Shown: piece after piece, positions 43,889 to 52,700 of the stretch
Layout of the letters: every line of letters starts with the position of its first letter
How positions within the stretch are numbered: the stretch's first letter is position 1
Source: CAWBBA01 sp963729795
GTDB lineage: Bacteria > Desulfobacterota > Desulfomonilia > Desulfomonilales > Desulfomonilaceae
Length of the DNA stretch: 64,000 bases
Reading direction: 5' to 3'
NCBI GenBank assembly: GCA_963729795.1
Contig: CAVSPC010000016.1
Span: forward strand, 1-64,000
The notes under the pieces: model-generated
Database searches by the model: none
What the model was told of the DNA's origin: nothing
The model's input: only the letters and a program-made list of their open reading frames with translations
Made by a program: the position numbers and the translations under genes

Positions 43889-43925
43889 CACCGGGCTGCC
43901 AACCGTTGAACAGCTATCCATTGGG

Positions 43926-45029
43926 CTAGCGTCTGCCATTTTGAGATACTTCTTCCACCGCTTCTATGAGAATCTGTTGAGTTTCGTCAATCATTCTTTC
44001 CATGGTGTGAAACTCGAGAACGCGCTCTCTGCCCTTTCGGCCCATTGATTGCCTCAACCGTTCGTCATTGAGAAGGCGCGTCAGAGCGTCGGCGAGATCG
44101 GCGACATTTTCCGGCTCGACTACTATGCCCGTCTCTCCGTCCTGAATCAGTTCGGGAATGCCTCCGACTCGCGTTCCTACGACCGGAAGCTCGGTTGCCA
44201 TCGCTTCAAGCATTACATTGGGTGACGCTTCTCGAATTGAGGTCATGGCAAATACCCATGCCTGTCTCAAAAGTGGCCTTATGTCCTGGCGTCCCGGCAA
44301 CAGTTGCACTGACGATTTCAGTGAGCAGCGGTGGATAAAAAGTTCGAGCTGCGACTTAAGTTTCCCGTTTCCGACAATATTCAGACGAGCGTTTGGAATT
44401 CGTTGCCTGGCAAGCCCGAAACCCTCAAGCAAGGTCGGAAGATCTTTTTCCGGTGCCAGTCTGCCCACATATAACACGGTAGGCTCTGCGGCTTTAGGGC
44501 CATTGTCCGGGATGAAGAAATCCGCCGGAACAGCGTTGGGCACCACTGCGATTCGACTTGGGTCCACGGAGTGCAACCGCACAATGACCCCTTTCAGGGC
44601 ATGAGCATTGCACACGATTCGGGTGCTCAAAGGCCATAATACTGACTCCAACTGCTTTTCTACAAGACCGCGCCAACTGGTGATAATGATCGGCACGCGT
44701 GCGACAGTTCCAAACGGTCGCCCCCATATATTGGGAACCCCGGTGAGCGTATAAAGAATGTCCGGCCTGTAACGCATGAGTCGCCAGAAAAGATGTGCAA
44801 GAGCATGTGGTCCTACCCACGGAGAGAGCGAAAGGAAGACAACCTTCACGTTAGCTTCCTCCGCCATGGGCAGCATGTCTTTTCCGCCTCTCAAGACCCA
44901 CAATTCGGGAGCAAAAAGACTACGATCCAGGTGCTTGAGCAACTGGACCGCATAGCGCTGGGTGCCCCCGAATTCCAAGTCCTGGAGTAAGAGGACCGTG
45001 CGATAAGGGGGGTTGAGTTTTCTTTCCAT
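43926..45029 (-). CDS. GT4 family glycosyltransferase
   Basis: A 367-residue GT-B glycosyltransferase of the PimA/WaaG/PelF-like group. N-terminal domain: LLLQDLEFGGTQRYAVQLLKHL, YTLTGVPNIWGRPFGTVA, and IITSWRGLVEKQLE. The donor domain shows VVPNAVPADFF, VLYVGRLAPEKDLPTLLEGF, and the EX7E motif in REASPNVMLEAMATELPVVGTRVGGIPELIQDGETG. It is soluble with peripheral membrane features and acts on an exported or lipid-linked glycan. It follows another GT4 gene on the same strand after 132 bp and precedes the polytopic membrane protein, so the three probably build one surface glycan. Confidence 0.93.
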   Translation of the reverse strand: MERKLNPPYRTVLLLQDLEFGGTQRYAVQLLKHLDRSLFAPELWVLRGGKDMLPMAEEANVKVVFLSLSPWVGPHALAHLFWRLMRYRPDILYTLTGVPNIWGRPFGTVARVPIIITSWRGLVEKQLESVLWPLSTRIVCNAHALKGVIVRLHSVDPSRIAVVPNAVPADFFIPDNGPKAAEPTVLYVGRLAPEKDLPTLLEGFGLARQRIPNARLNIVGNGKLKSQLELFIHRCSLKSSVQLLPGRQDIRPLLRQAWVFAMTSIREASPNVMLEAMATELPVVGTRVGGIPELIQDGETGIVVEPENVADLADALTRLLNDERLRQSMGRKGRERVLEFHTMERMIDETQQILIEAVEEVSQNGRR

Positions 45030-45161
45030 ACCTTGTCCAAATATTTGAAGATTGGGTTTGACCCTATGATATGCCCTTTTAAAAACTTCTTCGCAGGACT
45101 ACTGACTCACCTGGATGCTTTGGCAATTCGGGCACCAATTTCCCTCGGGCCGGTGAAGAAA

Positions 45162-46385
45162 CTAACTTGTCCTGCGAGGAGGCCGTACCAGCTTGCGGTA
45201 AAGATCTAGTATTTTGCCGTGGTTACGTTCCTGGTCGAATTCCCGAACAACCAATGATCGACCTCTTTCGGCCATTTCCAGGGCGGCTTTTCTATCACCG
45301 ACCATTTTGATTATAGCATCGGCAAGCTCAGCCGCGTTTTTCTCGGGTACCAGAAATCCGGTAATACCGTCTTGAATGACCTCATGAATACCGCACACAT
45401 CGGTAGCTACCACCGGCACGCGATGCATCAGGGCCTCCATAATGACCGTGGGCAGGCCGTCCCGTTCCCCGGTTGAATGCACGGCGCTGGACATAACAAA
45501 AACATCGGCCGAACAGAACAGCTCCGATACTTGATCATACGGGATGAATCCGGGGAAGGACACCAACTCCCCAAGTCCCAATTTCTTTACGAGGCGCTTG
45601 AAAAGGATCCTGCGAGGGCCATCACCTGCCAGCGTGAGATGAAAGCTCAGCCCGGAATCCTTGAGAATTTTGCAAGAATATAGGAGCACGTCAAAGGCTT
45701 TGATCCGGTCAAATCGGCCTAAGGCCAGGAGTCGGTACGGCGGGGTCATGGGCACAGGCGCTTCCTCATGGCGTTCTAGCGGAATCCCATTATATATGCC
45801 GTAGATCTTGTTTGAGTCACCGTCAGTGAAACTCTGCAAATATCCCACATTGGTCATGTTGTCCGTAGTCACGAAAAGGCTGTCTCGAATCTTTTCCTCA
45901 AGTGCCCCGTCAGGCGGATATATATCTGACGCTCTGCCGGTAAAGCTGAAAGGGATATTCGTCAGCCTGGAGGCCACCCAAGCGGCAGTCGCCGGGCCGT
46001 TGGCCCAAGGAGCGTGTATGTGGTCGATCCCTTCTTCCTCAAAACGTCGAGCAAGGGTGAACCCGCAAAAAAAAGACCAAATATTTTCGCCACCTACTTC
46101 CAAAGATCTCCACCTTCTCACCGGGATGGTCCGCAAGAGCCGGTTCACGATTTGAGGCTTACGTTTCCACCAATATACCAAATCGCCGGGAGCCCGCTTC
46201 AAGTAGGGTATACCCAGCCGTTCCACTTCATCGGATACGCCCAACATCTCGGGGGAAAGCTGTTTCTCCAATTCGCCGTAAAGTGTGTAAACCTTAAGGG
46301 ACAGTCCCATTTTCCAAAGGTTTAAAACTTCCCTGAAGATGAAAGTTTCAGAAGGCTTAGGAAACCACAGGAGTATGTATGCCAT
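45162..46385 (-). CDS. GT4 family glycosyltransferase
   Basis: A 407-residue GT-B glycosyltransferase similar to exopolysaccharide enzymes of the 'colanic acid' type. Motifs are AYILLWFPKPSETFIFREVLNL at the start, the acceptor-domain segment DHIHAPWANGPATAAWVASRL with FSFTGRASDIY, IYNGIPLERH, RLLALGRFDRIKAFDVLLYS, and the donor motif GERDGLPTVIMEALMHRVPVVATDVCGIHEVIQDGITG. I use ATG 46385. A TTG at 46400 is preceded by AAGAGGTG and may be the true start, adding five residues. It is the first gene of the minus-strand glycan block and divergent from a polysaccharide deacetylase gene. Confidence 0.92.
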   Translation of the reverse strand: MAYILLWFPKPSETFIFREVLNLWKMGLSLKVYTLYGELEKQLSPEMLGVSDEVERLGIPYLKRAPGDLVYWWKRKPQIVNRLLRTIPVRRWRSLEVGGENIWSFFCGFTLARRFEEEGIDHIHAPWANGPATAAWVASRLTNIPFSFTGRASDIYPPDGALEEKIRDSLFVTTDNMTNVGYLQSFTDGDSNKIYGIYNGIPLERHEEAPVPMTPPYRLLALGRFDRIKAFDVLLYSCKILKDSGLSFHLTLAGDGPRRILFKRLVKKLGLGELVSFPGFIPYDQVSELFCSADVFVMSSAVHSTGERDGLPTVIMEALMHRVPVVATDVCGIHEVIQDGITGFLVPEKNAAELADAIIKMVGDRKAALEMAERGRSLVVREFDQERNHGKILDLYRKLVRPPRRTS

Positions 46386-46763
46386 TCTCGGAAGGCCCAA
46401 TGCGCACCTCTTATCAGAAAATCTTCAAGAGCTTGATGCATGTCACGTACTCCCGTTTTAGTACTATACCTGCGGGCGCACGACAAGCATCACGCGCCGG
46501 CAAGGCTAACCACTGTCTCCCACACCGTAGGCGAAGATATTAGGCAGAATCGAGAACTATCGAAGGGAATGAGACGAAGATTTCAACATGAAATGGGCTG
46601 AACGTTGCAAAAAGTACCGGATGTGCGCACCGATGCCTTGTCCAGAAGGTACTATCGTCGAAATCTCTCGGTCGCGCTTGCCGGCACGGCTCTTCTCAGC
46701 TCGTTGGGTTAATGATATTACTCTTAATCTGAGGATGATTAGCGTAGGTTTGAAAAATTTCCG
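46386..46763. other. divergent promoter region
   Basis: The 378 bp between the divergent GT4 and deacetylase genes contain no supported gene or repeat. They should contain both promoters; an AT-rich stretch precedes the deacetylase start (about 46700-46760). Confidence 0.4.
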
Positions 46764-47741
46764 ATGAAGCTGGCAGTTACAATTGATGTTGAGGAAGAAG
46801 GCCTTTTTCAAGGAAAGTACCAGTCCGGGGATGTGCCGGTACGCAACGTGCCGGAGCTTGGCAGGCTGGACCCCATTTTCAGCCAATGGGGCATACGGCC
46901 CACTTTGCTCGTGACCTATCAGATAATCCGTCATCAAATTCATCAAGATTTGCTGCTCAGTCTCAAAGAAAGGTGGTCGGCTGAAATCGGAGCCCATCTG
47001 CATCATTGGAATACCCCGCCGCTTGTGCCAATGGAGTTCCCGGAGCCTGTCCCCTCAGAGTTGATGCCTGAACGGATACTCGAGGCCAAGTTGGAGAATC
47101 TCCTGGCAGCCTTCCGGCCGATGGGTATCAATCCGGCATCGTTCCGAATGGGGCGCTTCAACCTGGGACCCAAGATGTTCGGTTTACTGCAAAGAACGGG
47201 GGTCCGTGTGGACAGCAGTATAGCTCCCACCCAGAGATACTACGGTGGACCCGATCATCGCTATGCGCCATCGGATCCGTATTTCCCCGATCCGGAAGAT
47301 CCAACTCGATGCGGCGCCTCCCGAATATTGGAAGCCCCAATAACCATTGTCCCTTTCATTCCCGGCTTGGGCTCGTTCCTGAACCGGCTCGGAAAAGAGA
47401 CCGCGGTCCCCGAAAAGTGGATCTCCCGCATACCTCTGCACCTTGGAGCACTGCCGGCCCAGCCCATGTGGATGGGGCTGCGAAGACTAAAGGCTGCTGT
47501 GTTGATGCACCGCAAGCGAGGTGGTGAAGTGCTCACAATATTTTTTCATTCGTCGGAACTTATGCCAGGCGGCTGCCCTCAGCATACGACCGCTGGAGAT
47601 GTGGAACGCTTTCTGGAAAAGTTGAGCAGTTTTTTCTCTTGGCTTTGCACCGAGATTGGGCAGGAATCAGTTACTTTACAGGAGCTTACAGACGTGTACA
47701 GCCGGAATGATGTCCGATCCGATTCGGGCCACCATTCCTGA
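46764..47741 (+). CDS. polysaccharide deacetylase-family protein
   Basis: A 325-residue cytoplasmic protein of the NodB/CE4-like superfamily. The fold starts with LAVTIDVEEEGLF (the Asp motif), then WGIRPTLLVTYQII (a variant of the usual 'ATFF' strand), SAEIGAHLHHWNTPPL (the metal motif, in which His-x-x-His is seen as HLHH), the RMGRFNLGPKMFGLLQRTGVRVDSS arginine motif, and the late WF(H) motif ILTIFFHSSELMPGG. It would remove N- or O-acetyl groups from a glycan or sugar intermediate. The gene is divergent from the two GT4 genes and likely belongs to that glycan system. The ribosome site is weak. Confidence 0.85.
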   Translation: MKLAVTIDVEEEGLFQGKYQSGDVPVRNVPELGRLDPIFSQWGIRPTLLVTYQIIRHQIHQDLLLSLKERWSAEIGAHLHHWNTPPLVPMEFPEPVPSELMPERILEAKLENLLAAFRPMGINPASFRMGRFNLGPKMFGLLQRTGVRVDSSIAPTQRYYGGPDHRYAPSDPYFPDPEDPTRCGASRILEAPITIVPFIPGLGSFLNRLGKETAVPEKWISRIPLHLGALPAQPMWMGLRRLKAAVLMHRKRGGEVLTIFFHSSELMPGGCPQHTTAGDVERFLEKLSSFFSWLCTEIGQESVTLQELTDVYSRNDVRSDSGHHS

Positions 47742-48028
47742 TGAACTGAACAATACTGATTCAATTGCATAATCATCAGCATTAGCAAATATTTCTTGTA
47801 ATTTGATATCTATTGACAATGCTCTTATGCGGTTATATGTTTCATTGCGGCCCGGAAAAGGCCGGCCTTGCGAGCAGCAGACTACACTTTCACGGCTAAT
47901 TCGGAAATGGAAGTGAAAACTCTGAATTCATTGCGGTGGGTCGAAGTCCCCGTATTGCGCGATGTATCAAGGACCGTTGCATTCGTGCACGAACCGGTCC
48001 GGTTGCAGCCTGGGCCGTCGTTTTGGCT

Positions 48029-48850
48029 ATGAAGCCGTCGAGAAGTGTGCAGAGAGGATTCAAGGTACATCCTGATTGGGTAAATCCCTTAAGGAACGTG
48101 CAGATTGTCCTGGTCGGAACCACCCACGCCGGGAATATCGGGGCGATTGCTCGTGTCATGAAAAATATGGGATTGAGGAATCTCACATTGGTTTCTTCAA
48201 CTCCGTGCGGTTCGGAAACGGAAGCCCATCCAATGGCTTCCGGGGCATACGACATTGTGGAAGAGGCACGGTTCTCAGCTAATTTGCCCGAAGCCCTGGC
48301 AGATACTCTTATGTCTGTCGGCACATCGGGCCGACTTGGCGGGAAGCGCATCACGGCACAGACGCCGGATCAAGTAATTCCACGCCTTATGGAATGCGCC
48401 CGCACCGGCCCGGTTGCCTGTGTTTTTGGCCGCGAATCGAGGGGACTCACAAACGAAGAGCTGAAGCTGTGCACCGATCACATGATAGTACCGACAAATG
48501 CAGAATTTGCTTCAATGAACGTCGCCCATGCCGCTGCCATAACCGTGTATGAAATATTCAGAATTGCGTGCCGTCCTGTCGGATTCCAGGCGATGAGACT
48601 TCGCCCCGCGTCCGTAAAGGTCCGTGAAGACATGTACGAACATATCGAAAGTGTACTGCTCCAGGTTGGGTTTCTGGATCGTTCCAATCCCCTGCGAATG
48701 ATGCGTGATATCCGACGCATTTTTAACAGCGCTCAGATGGAGGATCGCGACGCCAAGATCATCCGCGGAATTTTTCGAAAGATCAGCAACAGGATTCGTA
48801 TGGCCGAAGAAAAGGCCGATGAGGCGGAATGCCCCCAGGCCAAGTTATGA
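48029..48850 (+). CDS. trmJ: TrmJ-like SPOUT RNA 2'-O-methyltransferase
   Basis: TrmJ methylates the ribose at position 32 of tRNAs. The 273-residue product shows the SPOUT motifs in order: VLVGTTHAGNIGAIARVMKNMGLRNLTLV, CVFGRESRGLTNEELKLC, and ASMNVAHAAAITVYEIFR. The last contains the knotted cofactor loop. A C-terminal helical extension follows (VREDMYEHIESVLLQVGFLDRSNPLRMMRDIRRIFNSAQMEDRDAKIIRGIFRKI), which is the typical TrmJ dimer extension. I use ATG 48029 because the open frame before it has poor character. The ribosome site is weak and the start uncertain by up to 30 residues. lgt follows after 79 bp. Confidence 0.88.
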   Translation: MKPSRSVQRGFKVHPDWVNPLRNVQIVLVGTTHAGNIGAIARVMKNMGLRNLTLVSSTPCGSETEAHPMASGAYDIVEEARFSANLPEALADTLMSVGTSGRLGGKRITAQTPDQVIPRLMECARTGPVACVFGRESRGLTNEELKLCTDHMIVPTNAEFASMNVAHAAAITVYEIFRIACRPVGFQAMRLRPASVKVREDMYEHIESVLLQVGFLDRSNPLRMMRDIRRIFNSAQMEDRDAKIIRGIFRKISNRIRMAEEKADEAECPQAKL

Positions 48851-48929
48851 CTTGCGAGAATGGCGAGTGATCCATGACGGCTACCACTTGCGCTGATTGA
48901 CCCATCAGAATCGAAGTGCAGGATTTCGC

Positions 48930-49745
48930 ATGAACTTGTTTGCTTATCCGTTTATTAATCCGGTCCTTATACATATCGGCCCGTTGGAAGTGCGATGGTA
49001 CGGGCTTATGTATTTGCTCGGGTTTGCATGCGCCTATTTCATCATTAAATCCGAATTAAAACGGAAAAAAGGGCCGATACCCGTTGAAGCCGCGGACGAT
49101 CTGCTGTTTTACCTCATCGTAGGTCTATTGATCGGAGCTCGTCTCGGATATGTGCTCTTTTACAATCTGGAAAGTTACCTGGCAGCGCCGTGGGAGATTT
49201 TTTTTATATGGCACGGCGGCATGAGCTTTCACGGTGGGCTCATAGGAATGGTAATTTCCGGTTTCATCTATACCCGACGCCGTAAGGTTCCTTTCATGGA
49301 ACTTGCGGATATCGGGGCCCTGGCCGCTCCCATCGGCTTGATGCTCGGCAGAATCGGAAACTTTATCAACGGTGAACTCTACGGCAGGGTTACTACCGTG
49401 CCGTGGGGGATCGTTTTTCCGGGAGGCGGCAACCTACCTCGTCATCCTTCCCAGTTATACGAAGCAGTTCTAGAAGGCCCCGTTCTTTTTGGTCTTCTAT
49501 GGTGGCTCAGACTGAGGACTAAGCGCCCGGGCGAAATTTTGGCCGCGTTCCTTCTGGGTTACGGGGTTTTCCGCTTTTGCGTCGAGTTCTTCCGTGAACC
49601 TGACCCCCAACTTGGATTTATTGTTGACGGGTTGACCATGGGCCAGATTCTCTGCCTATTCATGATCGTGGCCTCAATCGGGCTTTTCGCGTATATTCGC
49701 CGCGTAAACCCTCAGGTCCCACCCAAATCGCCCGACGCGACGTAA
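48930..49745 (+). CDS. lgt: prolipoprotein diacylglyceryl transferase Lgt
   Basis: Lgt attaches diacylglycerol from phosphatidylglycerol to the lipobox cysteine of prolipoproteins in the inner membrane. The 271-residue protein has seven hydrophobic helices and the family signature GRIGNFINGELYGRVT, preceded by the essential WHGGMSFHGGLIG loop and followed by HPSQLYEAVLEG and FCVEFFREPD. AGGA 6 nt before ATG 48930 fixes the start. An upstream start would add 11 residues. It is 37 bp ahead of the TPR-CHAT gene and probably co-transcribed with it. Confidence 0.96.
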   Translation: MNLFAYPFINPVLIHIGPLEVRWYGLMYLLGFACAYFIIKSELKRKKGPIPVEAADDLLFYLIVGLLIGARLGYVLFYNLESYLAAPWEIFFIWHGGMSFHGGLIGMVISGFIYTRRRKVPFMELADIGALAAPIGLMLGRIGNFINGELYGRVTTVPWGIVFPGGGNLPRHPSQLYEAVLEGPVLFGLLWWLRLRTKRPGEILAAFLLGYGVFRFCVEFFREPDPQLGFIVDGLTMGQILCLFMIVASIGLFAYIRRVNPQVPPKSPDAT

Positions 49746-49782
49746 GAAGCGGGCTGCTCTTAGATCCAAAAGTGAAGGGAAG

Positions 49783-52700
49783 ATGATCGAATCATTCAAG
49801 ACTCGCCTTCTGATTTCCGGAGCGGTTGCCATTACGCTCGTTGCAGTTTCGTACGCGGGCGACGCTTCCGGATCCGCTCTCCTGTTGGCCCAAGCGAATG
49901 GGTTCACGGCTTTCAAAGGAACCCCCATAGAGGCCATGATGGCTGGTGAAAGCAAGTCCGAGACCCCTAAGGATGCGCCTCATCCGCCTGTGGGCCAGCC
50001 ATCTAAGGCCGCGAAGCAGACCGCTCAGGAGAAATCTTCGCAGCCCGACTCGTCGGTGGGAGTGACCTCTCCGCCTAAACAAAACGTCAATACTAATGAG
50101 TCTGATGGTGCCGAAAAAACCGCTACTGTCAGCCAAGGCACTGGAGAGGGGAAGAAGCCCGAGGGGACAAAGCGGTCTGGTGCTCCAAAACCGGCTGACT
50201 CGAGCAAGGTCGAAGGTATCCACGGCCTGCTGAAAAATGCATCCAAACTGGCAAAGACGGCGGAGCATGAAAAGGCCTTGGAAACTTACCAGCTTGCCCT
50301 AAAAAAGGCCTCTGCCGTGTCGGATCAAAAGCTTGCGGCTGCGGCGCTGGAAGGCGCTGCGCGTATGGCTCACCAACTCGGCCACGACCGTAAGGCCCTG
50401 GAATATGTCAACCGTGCTATCAACATAAATCTTGCGACCAAGAACGCTCAGGCCCGAAGTCTCGACTATCTTCTTGCCGGCCGAATACTCATGGCACAAT
50501 CCGATTATGCACAGGCCCTGAAATCATTTGAAGCGGCCCTCAAGATCATCCCCAATTCTGAAGCCGGTAAAATGCCTAAGCTTCTTGAAGACATGGCAGT
50601 CTCTTACCTGAGACTCCACCGTGACCCCGAGGCTATCAGCACGTACAACCGCCTCCTGAATATCTATGCAAAAGCCGGGGACAACGAATCCGTTGCACGA
50701 GTAAACGTCTTGATCGGCGAGATTCAAGTTTCACGGTCCGACTATAAGGCCGCCGGTGTCAATTTCAAAAAGGCAGAAAGTATCTACCGAGACCTAAAAC
50801 GCCAGAAGGAGCTGGGGGACACCCTGTTTAGAATAGCTTATCTGGATCAGACCAACGGAGACTTCGCGGCCGCACGAAAGGCTGTGGAAGAAGGTCGATC
50901 CATGATTGACGAGGACAGCGAGGCGGCAGCGACTGCGCTCCCTTTAGTGGTCAAGGGGATGGATGCCTATAACCAGGGGAAGCTTATCCAGGCAGTGAAG
51001 AACCTCAGGTCGGCCCTCAGCAGTTACGAGGAATCAGGGGACCGCATTATGGCAGAGCGCGTGCGGCTCTTGCTGGGGAAGCTCGAACTGGACAGATCGC
51101 GATTTGAGTCAGCCTTGGAACTGGGGGGAAAAGCCCTACAGCAATTTCGGCAATTATCTTCCTCTGGCGGTGAAGCCGCTGCCATGAATTTGATAGGTGA
51201 GGTCTACTATCGGCAGGGTTTTGTTCAGAAGGCCTTGGAATACGGCCAAGGGGCGCTTGCAGCCGCTAAGAAGATTAATGACAGAAATCAGAGCGTCCTA
51301 TCGAGGATGCTTATGGCGGAAATCTACATTAGTACGGGCGACGCGCAATCCGCTTCGAGGGTTCTCAAAGAAGCAGTACAAGATGCCAAGGCCGGTATAA
51401 ACCGCCGTTCCAAGAGCCTGTTGGGCCTAGCTGTGGCCAAGTACCGTTTTGACAGAGAGGCCTGCGAAAAGGCCTTGCAGGACGCTACTCAAGCCCGCAA
51501 GGATTTCGTACAGATAAATGATCGTCGAGGCGTCGCGGACTGTGACCACCTCATGGGGTTGATTTACGAACTGAGGGGAGAACGGAAGAAGGCTTTCAAC
51601 CAGCTCGAACAGGCGCTGACTGAGCACCGAGCCATGGGAGACCGTTTTGGGGAGGGGCGCGATCTGACAGCCCTTGGGGTTCACTTCAAAAGCTTGGGCG
51701 ATCAAGAAAAGGCCATGCAGAACTTCCAGACAGCTCTGGACATGCGTAAGGGAATGGGCGACCGAAGGGGTTGCGCGGCCACTCTTGCCAACATAGGGAA
51801 CCTTTTCAGGCACCGCAATCAACTTGCCGAGGCTCAGCAAGACTTGGAACAGGCTCTCGCGGTGTATCGGGACTTGTCCGACAAAAAAGGCGAAGCAGAC
51901 GTCCTGACGAATCTGGGAAATGTGGACGCGGCACGCGGATCTCAAAGTGCTGCCTTGGAGAAGTTGGCCAGTGCGCTGAAATTGCATCGTGAAATCCAGG
52001 ACAGCCGCGGTACCTCCACCGATCTGGTGAGCATGGGTAGACTCTATCTCGCCAGGGGCGATCTACAAAATGCCACGGATACCCTTGAAGAAGCCGAAAG
52101 GGTGAACAAACGGATCCGAAACCCGCGTGGTGAGGTGGCGATTCTCGGAGAACTTGCGATGCTTCAGCGGGCAAAAGGGAACTCTCCCAAGGCCGTGTCA
52201 CTGCTAAAGCAAGCCCTGGATATGGGCAGCCAAATTGGAGACGCCAAATTAGTTTCTTCTATTCATTTGAAAATGGCATCTGTCCTTGAGGATTCCGGGG
52301 AGTATAGTAAAGCCCTTTCCCTGCTTCGAGAAACATTTGCCGCCATGAAGGAGCAAGGGGATCGAAAGGGGGAACTCTGGGCGCTGGGCGGCATCGGAGT
52401 GATCCAGGTCAAAACGGAAGATTATGAAAATGCCCTTCACAGCCTCCACGAAGCCCTGGATCTAAGGTCGGAGCTAGGTGTCCCTCCTTCCCAGTCCCGA
52501 GACCTCGAATTCTACCTCGGTGAGATCTACGAGGGCTTTCGGGATCTGGAACGCGCGCTGGAGTATTATTACAAGTCCTTGGCTATGGCTCAGGTTCCTG
52601 GCAACGACGCTGCCCTTGGCCGCATCTATGAGCGTATCGGCGATGTTTATTGCCAAATGGACGAATACGCCAAGGCCAGGGAGTTCATTGAAGATGCTCT

